Of a DNA stretch of 64,000 nucleotides, positions 57,912 to 64,000 are shown piece after piece. The position numbers and the translations under genes were made by a program. The DNA is from Picochlorum sp. 'celeri'. Its lineage: Eukaryota > Chlorophyta > Trebouxiophyceae. The notes beneath the pieces were generated by a model. It saw nothing but the letters and a program-made list of their open reading frames with translations. It had not been told where the DNA came from and ran no database searches. Numbering within the stretch: the first letter of the stretch is position 1; each line of letters starts with the position of its first letter. The stretch covers positions 372,001 through 436,000 of the forward strand of contig JAACMV010000006.1 in the NCBI GenBank assembly GCA_010909725.1, in the 5' to 3' direction.

Positions 57912-60045
57912 ATGGATGGTTTCTCTTCGGCAGAGGGGCAGGCTCTTGGGGACCCTTCCTTCAGTAGAGAGGAGCGCTCGTACCTGATGGATCATAGTCG
58001 AGCAAAGAAAAGGACTAGTACAAGTAATGGAAAGGTATGTGAGCCTGAGCGCCATGACGGATTTGCCGAATTCAAGTGAATGTTGGGATTGACACAAATG
58101 TGTTGCTGTGTTGCAGAATGGTGTGTGGTCTGACGAAGAGGATCGATTGCTCGCGGAGTGGCAGAAGAAAGTTGGGAATAAATGGTCCGAAGTTGCCAAG
58201 CATATATCTGGTAAAACTGGTCAGCAGTGTGCTCAAAGGTGGAGGCACAGGGTGAATCCAGATATCAAGCGTGATAAGTGGGATGCTCATGAGGATGAAT
58301 TGTTAACGAATCTGGTGGCAAAGCATGGGAATGCTTGGGCTGAAATTGCTAGGCATGTGCCTGGGAGGACGGACCAACAGTGTATGGGGCGATGGAAGAG
58401 ACATCTGGATCCGTCAATCCGGAGAGAAAAGTGGAGTGATGAAGAGGATGTCAAGCTGTGTGCATTGTTTTCCAAGTATGACAATGCGTGGAGTAGTATC
58501 AGCAAGGCGATGCGCGGAAGAACTCCACAACAGTGTAGAACGAGATGGCACAATCTGAAGAGCTCGTCGTTCATGGCCAAGCGCAAGGAAGATATACAAA
58601 AGGTGGATATGGAGGCTCTGGAGGCACTATTGGCTCAGCACGAGCGTTCTCTGTCAGCGGCGCGAGAGTCCACAATGGGGCAAAAGGATGAAAAGATAGA
58701 AGGAGTAGGATACCAGAAAAAGCGAAAGCGCGGAAGGCCAGCAAAGAGCGAGGGCAGAATGGGAGAATCAGGGACTGACGTTCGCGGGAGGATGCGTGGC
58801 AGGCCTCGCAGGAGGACCATGGTATCGCATATTGAGACGAGGAGTTTATCATTTTTGGATTGCATGAAAGTTGCTGGAAGTAGGAGAAGTAGAAGTACAT
58901 GTCGACAGAGGAGACTGAATTTTGAGTCAACAAGACAGATGCTGAAGATGTTGAAGGACGGCGAGGAATCTCAATCAGACCACGCCCTGGGCCAATTTGA
59001 TGATTGTGTGCTGCAACCATGGAGTGCAGCAAAAGCAAATGGTAGGAATAATATTGCTCTGAACAATTTGAGATGGGAAGAGAATGGCGAAGATGATGGA
59101 GAGATCATGCTGCCCATCAACAAGGCAAATATGATGGTGTGTGTGAGCCCATTCCCCAATAAACACTCCTACGAGCCAGTAGTAGCAAACGATGCAACGC
59201 CTCCCAAACCAAAGTCTAAACGGGAGGTATTGGATGCTCACCCTGTACCTTCTCCCTTGAGGCAAAACCCATATGCCATAGATACCTACAGTGGAGAGAG
59301 TTTTCTGGGGATTGAAGATCTGATGGGCAGCAAAACTCCTCTTTCGGCTTTGAGACATGCGCCAAAGTCATGCTTCTCTCCCGCTCTAGCAGATTTGTTG
59401 AAATCTCCTCCAAATAATCACGATATGTCACACGTGAAGTCGATAGAATTTCAGGGATTTGGTTCACCTGCAGCTCATTACAATCGAGCCGGACAACTTT
59501 GGGGACAAGAAACACCCAGCAGAGACTTCTCCGAGGTCGTGAGATGCCTAGATGCAGACATTGAATTTGCCTGCGAACGTGCTCCAAACGGAAACTTCAC
59601 AGGAAACGATGTTGCAATGCATGAGACGAACAGGGCACATCCAGAAAGTGCTCCCCTGTTCACCCCCAGTGGCATGGCCATGCCATTTCATGCCGTTGAC
59701 AGCACGCCAAACATGGCTCATGGCTCTGTTATGATGAAGGGCAATAACCACGAGATATCTGTAGTAGAATCGATCCCAACGAGGTACGTGGCCGTGGAAT
59801 CCACGGATCAGAGTGAGACTGCCAAGCTTTTGCCAGTCAGACTCCTGCCGTCATCACAAACATCCGAGCAACTCCACCTTTCGGTTGGAGAGGGGGTCGA
59901 AAAGACTATTGGAACACTTCAAAATAAAGCCACGTTGGTGCCTGTCCATTCGAATCATCAGCAGGACACATTAAAGAGGAGGGCCAGGCGCCTGAGTAGC
60001 GCCAGTGTGCGCATGTCCCTTCACACTCTGTTGGAAAAGGTATAA
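57912..60045 (+). CDS. Three-repeat (R1R2R3) MYB transcription factor with AT-hooks
   Basis: Exons 57912-58034 and 58117-60045 (82-bp intron GTATGT...TTGCAG) give 683 residues. Three c-MYB-like repeats, about 43-90, 91-141 and 142-191: VWSDEEDRLLAEWQKKVG...QQCAQRWRHRV, KWDAHEDELLTNLVAKHG...QQCMGRWKRHL, KWSDEEDVKLCALFSKYD...QQCRTRWHNL. Plant MYB3R factors control G2/M genes through MSA elements. Soon after the repeats come two AT-hook-like cores, KRGRPAK and RGRPRRR, which would bind the minor groove of AT-rich DNA; I do not recall these in land-plant MYB3R. The C-terminal half is disordered with Pro-directed sites (several SP/TP), fitting CDK control. TGTAA at 60102-60106. Confidence 0.9.
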
Positions 60046-60390
60046 TGGTATCTTGAAGAATAGCATCTATTTTAACCTGATGAGTCTAGTATATTTGAGA
60101 ATGTAAAGAGAAAGACCGTGTGATGCATCCAAAAGCGTTCGTCCCAGGTCTGCCAGAGTCTGAGACCAGAGTCTGCATGGGCAAAACTTTGAATTACAAA
60201 TCACGCTGGAGCATGCCCTCGTGGGCCATACTAAATGCCATATGCAATTATTAGGCATAATAATTATAGTCATTGCGCTTCTGTAAGCCTGTCCAACGGC
60301 AGTAGTACAAGAGTCGTGTTTTGAAAAGTAACAATCCCTCGGGTGATTGATACGATTGTAGCAACAGTCCCTGTATGCCCAATAGTTGCT
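60046..60390. other. Intergenic between MYB and PHD genes
   Basis: MYB 3' flank with TGTAA at 60102, then the promoter of the PHD gene. No other feature is seen. Confidence 0.45.
60102..60106 (+). promoter_or_regulatory. TGTAA poly(A) signal of the three-repeat MYB gene
   Basis: The pentamer is 57 bp after the stop. Confidence 0.45.
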
Positions 60391-62009
60391 ATGTCTGCGA
60401 AAGAAGATCCGAACGAGGACCTTTGCGGGGTCTGTGATAAGGGCGGAGACCTCATCTGCTGTGATAGCTGTCCCCTCGCTTTCCACGCTGGATGCATCGG
60501 ATATCGTACGTCCTGATGGTTTATATTCATAAGTTCAACAAAGTATGCCCATATGGTTGAAAATATGTACATAATTTGGGGTTTCTTTGGGACTGCAGAG
60601 GATTGGGAATTTCTAAAAGATGACGAGCCCTGGTACTGCTGGGCATGTTCCAAACGGAAGAGAAAGCCATTTACACGCGATGATAGAGCAATACAGATGC
60701 CTATGCCGGGAGATGCAGTGTATGTGGCCAGAGATGGTAGCTTGAGGGAGTATGCCTTGTTCCTTTTTGATGAAGGTGTCTCGGAGAATATGATGAGAAT
60801 TACCAATGTTTCCACTGTGCGTTGGTTTTGCATAGTTGTCTCTCGTTTGATATGATATTATTCGTTACTTTTTGTTGGTCTTATATGCAGGACGCGCAGG
60901 AAGAGATCAGGCTGTCGAGTCCGAGGATTTGGAGAGGTTCCACTGCGCAGGGGATATTTATTGAAGCTGGCGACAGCTTCTTCCCCACATTTCACAGGAT
61001 CGCAATCGACTTGAGTAAAAGAGATGAAATCAAAAGGTTTTTAGAGAGTCGTAAAAGAAAGAGTATCTCGTCAGTAGAATCTCCAGAGGAGACAGTCCGC
61101 CCAGAAGCCACGAGGAGCACCAGAACAGAAAGCATAGCACAGCGAGCGATGCATACATCAGAAGATAAGATGGAATTGTCGGAAGCAGAAGAAGAAGATA
61201 CTGATTCTCCTATGGGAAACGATCAGGAGGCTCCCTCAGACTCCCAGGAAATGCCAGAGGATACTGTCAAGGGTAACACAGATGGCAAGAAATCTTCTAT
61301 TCGTACATCAACACGGGATTCAAAACAGGCTCGAGTGCGGAGAAGCGCCGAGTCAAAAGAAATTAGAAAGTCCCCAATGTCCGATGACGGAGCAGCAGCA
61401 GTGCTCAGTGGCCTTGCAAACCTGGGATCAAAGAAAGTCCCAGCAGTGCACAAATGTGTCAATCCCATCAAGTCCTGGCGAGCATTGCAGGTAACAGATG
61501 CCGTGCGGACACTAACTGCGGGAGATAGGATTGAGATTTGGGCCAATGCTACCAAAAAATCTCCAGGGGGATGGGTCGGTGGCACTGTGTGCGATCTATC
61601 CATTCTCAACTCTGGAGAATCTGCTCCATATTTTGCATTTATTTTGGCAAGGCTTGATAGCCTACGCGTAGCGTTTGATGGAGAGTGCTACTTGGAATGG
61701 AGGCCTTTGGCTGTTAAAGTTCCTTCGAGCGATGCCCCTGCCTATCAAATGCAAGTGAGAATACCATCTTCTCAACCCAGGGGAGATGGCTTTACCACAG
61801 GAGACAGGGTCGAGGCGCTCATCGATCATGTTTGGTGTCCCGGGACAATCACTGCGATCGGAGAACATTTGTGCAACATAACGTTTGATTGTCCGGCATT
61901 GGACAAAGACAATATGCGTGTCAACCATTGCCTGACTTTTGTCCGGAGGGCGCATGGTCTCGAAGACCACTTCTATGGAATGCTAAAGGAATTCCCAACA
62001 AATTCATAA
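60391..62009 (+). CDS. PHD-finger protein with Tudor-like C-terminal modules
   Basis: Exons 60391-60505, 60599-60816 and 60891-62009 (introns 93 and 74 bp) give 483 residues. A PHD finger occupies residues 12-60: [21 protein letters not shown], then the C..C pair in [10 protein letters not shown]. It is followed by a BAH- or Tudor-like strand segment ([19 protein letters not shown]) and a Ser/Glu-rich linker with SP sites. The C-terminus has two Tudor/Agenet-like repeats ([16 protein letters not shown]... [11 protein letters not shown] and [20 protein letters not shown]... FDCPALDKD). It probably reads histone tails: PHD fingers of the DLICCDxCP type bind H3K4. I know no named family with this order. 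Confidence 0.83.
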
Positions 62010-62109
62010 ATGTACTGTATTTGGCAGGCCTCTCGGATATATATAAACGTTCACTAAAGATATGCTTCCAGAAAAGAAGAAGAAAATGCATGTAAGCCAG
62101 AACGTAGTG

Positions 62110-63636
62110 TTACATAACACATGAAAATACTCGTAAATTGTGATCTGATGCTCCAACAAACAATTCCTTCGCATCTGAGCCCCATGCCACCGAGTGCACT
62201 CCCTTTTTAGGAAAATCTGAAATCTGTTTTAAAACAGACCAACCAGTCTTAACACCATACACAGAGACGCCTGCACCCCCAACTGCCAAGAATTGGCCGC
62301 TGTAGTCAAACGAGACACATGTTGCACCCGTCCCCTTTGGCTCAAGTGACTGAATACTCTTGAGCTTACGGAGATCCCATACTTTCACACCATCTTCAGC
62401 CGCAGATGCCATATAATATCCATTTTCTGAAAATGAAATAGACTTGATGGCACCTGAATGATTGACAAAAGATGCTACAGGCTTTTGATTCCGAGCTTCC
62501 CAGATTTTGATATCTGCCTGCTCCGAACCTGTGCAGTATATCAGTCCATCAGGATGCAATGCTGCGGCGGAATATGCAGATGGTGGTTCTGCTTCATCAA
62601 CTCCTACGCGCACAAGTCGCTCTTGCCTCTCCAAATCAAACATACACCAGGATCCATCCCCAGCAGCCGAGAAAAAGTAGCCATCTGTTGGGTGCACTTG
62701 GACGGAAACCACCTCTGCAGATTTTGCCTTTTTCGAGGATTTGGACTGTACCACATCTGCATGTTCAATAACTGCTTGACAGCTGTATGATGACTGTGTG
62801 TCTTGCCACAACCTCACTGTCCCATCACCTGAGCAGGATAGCCATTTCCCAGATTTTGTCACATACTGCACATCAGTGACCCTTTTATCATGACCTTTGA
62901 GGACAATTCCTGCAGAAATATTGGCTGTATCTACTATATGCACCGTCGAATCTGCACCTGCTGTTGCCACAAGAGATCTGTTAGGGCACACGGCAATAGA
63001 CAAGATGCCTCCCTTTCTGGTTGCATGCACAGGAAAAGCACCCTGCGATTCGAGTTTCTCAATATCTTCCATAGAAGCCACAGTATCTGAAATCTTCCTA
63101 TCCTTTCGCTTCACACTCAATGCTTTGCTGGTCTTGGTCATGGCATCAATCACAGATGCATCCAATGCCATCCTGGCCTTCTTCTGAGGATGTTCACCAG
63201 CGCCTTCGTCGTCACGCCCTTGAACTGAACTCTTCTTCTCACTACTTTCCAACCGCTTTCTATACTCTTCTCTCTCCCGTATCAACCGCGCAATGACCCT
63301 GGTTGCAGCATCCTGTTGGTACAAGGCATGGCTGAGCTCTTGCCTCGTCTCTTGCAAGCTCTTCCTCGTCTGATACAACTCCAACACTACTGAATCCCAT
63401 TCATTTTGCAGCAATGTCAGCAGACCAGGCACTGAGCATGCACTCTCTGGCCTGGATACCTGTGTATTCCCTCCCTGGACTTCCACCAAGTCGTCAACAT
63501 CAAGAATCTCGTTCGTCACTGGGCACAAACCCGTATCCTTGATCACCTTTTCTATCAATTTTCTCTCAAAGATATGCCCTGTCTTTTTGGATACCACCGG
63601 CTCTTTCGCCACGGTCCCTGAGATGGAGCACAGCAT
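62110..63636 (-). CDS. PRPF19: Pre-mRNA processing factor 19 (PRP19)
   Basis: An E3 ubiquitin ligase and core of the NineTeen complex in the spliceosome. Single exon, 508 residues. U-box at 1-70: MLCSISGTVAKEPVVSKKTG, FERKLIEKVI, CPVTNEILDVDDLVEV. A coiled-coil tetramer region (LLTLLQNEWDSVVLELYQTR, QQDAATRVIARLIREREEY) lies at about 75-135. Then seven WD40 blades begin near 205: VCPNRSLVATAGADSTVHI, LKGHDKRVTDVQYV, SCSGDGTVRLWQDT, later SAAEDGVKVWDL and VAWGSDAKELFVG. It matches PRP19 in order and length. The stop is 100 bp from the convergent PHD gene. Confidence 0.96.
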   Translation of the reverse strand: MLCSISGTVAKEPVVSKKTGHIFERKLIEKVIKDTGLCPVTNEILDVDDLVEVQGGNTQVSRPESACSVPGLLTLLQNEWDSVVLELYQTRKSLQETRQELSHALYQQDAATRVIARLIREREEYRKRLESSEKKSSVQGRDDEGAGEHPQKKARMALDASVIDAMTKTSKALSVKRKDRKISDTVASMEDIEKLESQGAFPVHATRKGGILSIAVCPNRSLVATAGADSTVHIVDTANISAGIVLKGHDKRVTDVQYVTKSGKWLSCSGDGTVRLWQDTQSSYSCQAVIEHADVVQSKSSKKAKSAEVVSVQVHPTDGYFFSAAGDGSWCMFDLERQERLVRVGVDEAEPPSAYSAAALHPDGLIYCTGSEQADIKIWEARNQKPVASFVNHSGAIKSISFSENGYYMASAAEDGVKVWDLRKLKSIQSLEPKGTGATCVSFDYSGQFLAVGGAGVSVYGVKTGWSVLKQISDFPKKGVHSVAWGSDAKELFVGASDHNLRVFSCVM

Positions 63637-63949
63637 CCTGGATGCCTCTGTTGACTCTACAGCGCACAGAGACTCGATATATATATATATTAGGAGAAAT
63701 GATCCTTTAATAAAATACAGATATGGAGTTTTCCTTAAGAATAAATACGTTGGGATCCTGTTTTATTGGCATGGGGAACATGGATGGTCGATCAATATTA
63801 TCAAGACGGTCAAAGCCAGGACATGAGCGGATCACATTGGCTATCACAGAATGAGACTTCATTCTCCAAATGTCACCAGTTCCCTCGGTGTGGACAGGGC
63901 ATAAAAATTCATCTTATATCATTAAGTGACAATATAGTAGACTAATAAG
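63637..63949. other. Divergent region between PRP19 and RPL7
   Basis: 313 bp, with an (AT)n run at about 63680-63690. It should hold both promoters. Nothing else is recognised. Confidence 0.4.
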
Positions 63950-64000
63950 ATGGCTCCTGCCGTTCCAGAGACCGTTTTGCGTAAGCGAAAGAGAAATGAG
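63950..64000 (+). CDS. RPL7: 60S ribosomal protein L7 (uL30), 5' fragment
   Basis: The last 51 bases encode MAPAVPETVLRKRKRNE, the characteristic start of eukaryotic uL30 (plant forms read VPESVLKKRKR). The gene continues beyond the right edge. A GTAAGC inside the fragment could in principle be a donor, but the uninterrupted peptide matches the family. Confidence 0.82.
   Translation, partial: MAPAVPETVLRKRKRNE

Noticed and set aside
63680..63700. (AT)n run near PRP19 as an origin or telomere-like element
   Set aside because: A short microsatellite in a promoter region with no other origin features.

Overview
This is nuclear DNA from a compact, gene-dense, photosynthetic eukaryote, most likely a green (chlorophyte-grade) microalga. 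About 35 protein genes and one tRNA fit in 64 kb, on both strands. Most genes have 0-5 short GT-AG introns of about 60-360 bp. Three signs support a plant-lineage alga: a GapA-type Calvin-cycle GAPDH with a transit peptide, a plant-type glutathione reductase together with a DUF4079 membrane protein of plastid type, and plant-type MYB proteins (a FLP/MYB88-like two-repeat protein and a three-repeat MYB). Many genes also carry the pentamer TGTAA 10-60 bp after the stop codon, which is the green-algal polyadenylation signal. I cannot name the species. Gene models were made by joining reading frames at GT-AG junctions and checking phase; they were not tested against transcripts.

Layout. 1-4.4 kb (+): Enhancer-of-Polycomb-like (truncated by the left edge), soluble pyrophosphatase, MEKHLA-WHEP protein. 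4.4-8.8 kb (-): glutathione reductase, ZIP metal transporter, an orphan Cys-containing protein. 9.1-18.2 kb (+): a secreted tail-anchored protein, DNA polymerase epsilon catalytic subunit, PCMT. 18.2-23.4 kb (-): organelle-type rhomboid, organellar HSP90, MAEA/GID9. 23.7-28.7 kb: organellar SHMT (+), GapA (-), ribosomal uL18 (+). 28.9-31.3 kb (-): SelW-like protein with an in-frame-TGA upstream ORF, intron-containing tRNA-Arg(CCG), FLP-like MYB. 31.8-36.2 kb: UBA-UAS-UBX protein, H1-like basic protein, TAF9 (-), organelle-type HDAC. 36.5-50.2 kb: PSME4/PA200 (+), then on the minus strand a WDR44-like protein, an unknown, LSM14/DCP5, phospholipase B-like and eS7. 50.8-64 kb: receptor-like kinase, PPIL2, DUF4079 protein (-), AMMECR1, coiled-coil protein (-), three-repeat MYB, PHD-Tudor-like protein, PRP19 (-), start of uL30.

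There is no operon logic and the genes are mostly unrelated housekeeping genes. Recurring themes are chromatin and transcription (EPL, TAF9, HDAC, two MYBs, H1-like, PHD), protein quality control (PSME4, UBX, MAEA, HSP90, PPIL2, PRP19) and one-carbon, redox and carbon metabolism (SHMT, GR, GapA, PPase). Convergent neighbours often lie 14-100 bp apart, so 3' UTRs must overlap neighbouring coding sequence. I saw no transposon, CRISPR array or viral gene.

The least ordinary loci are the SelW-like locus with its in-frame TGA, the long hairpin after the UBX gene, the domain-poor H1-like protein with a 180-bp-period duplication, and the MEKHLA-WHEP and PHD-Tudor-like architectures.
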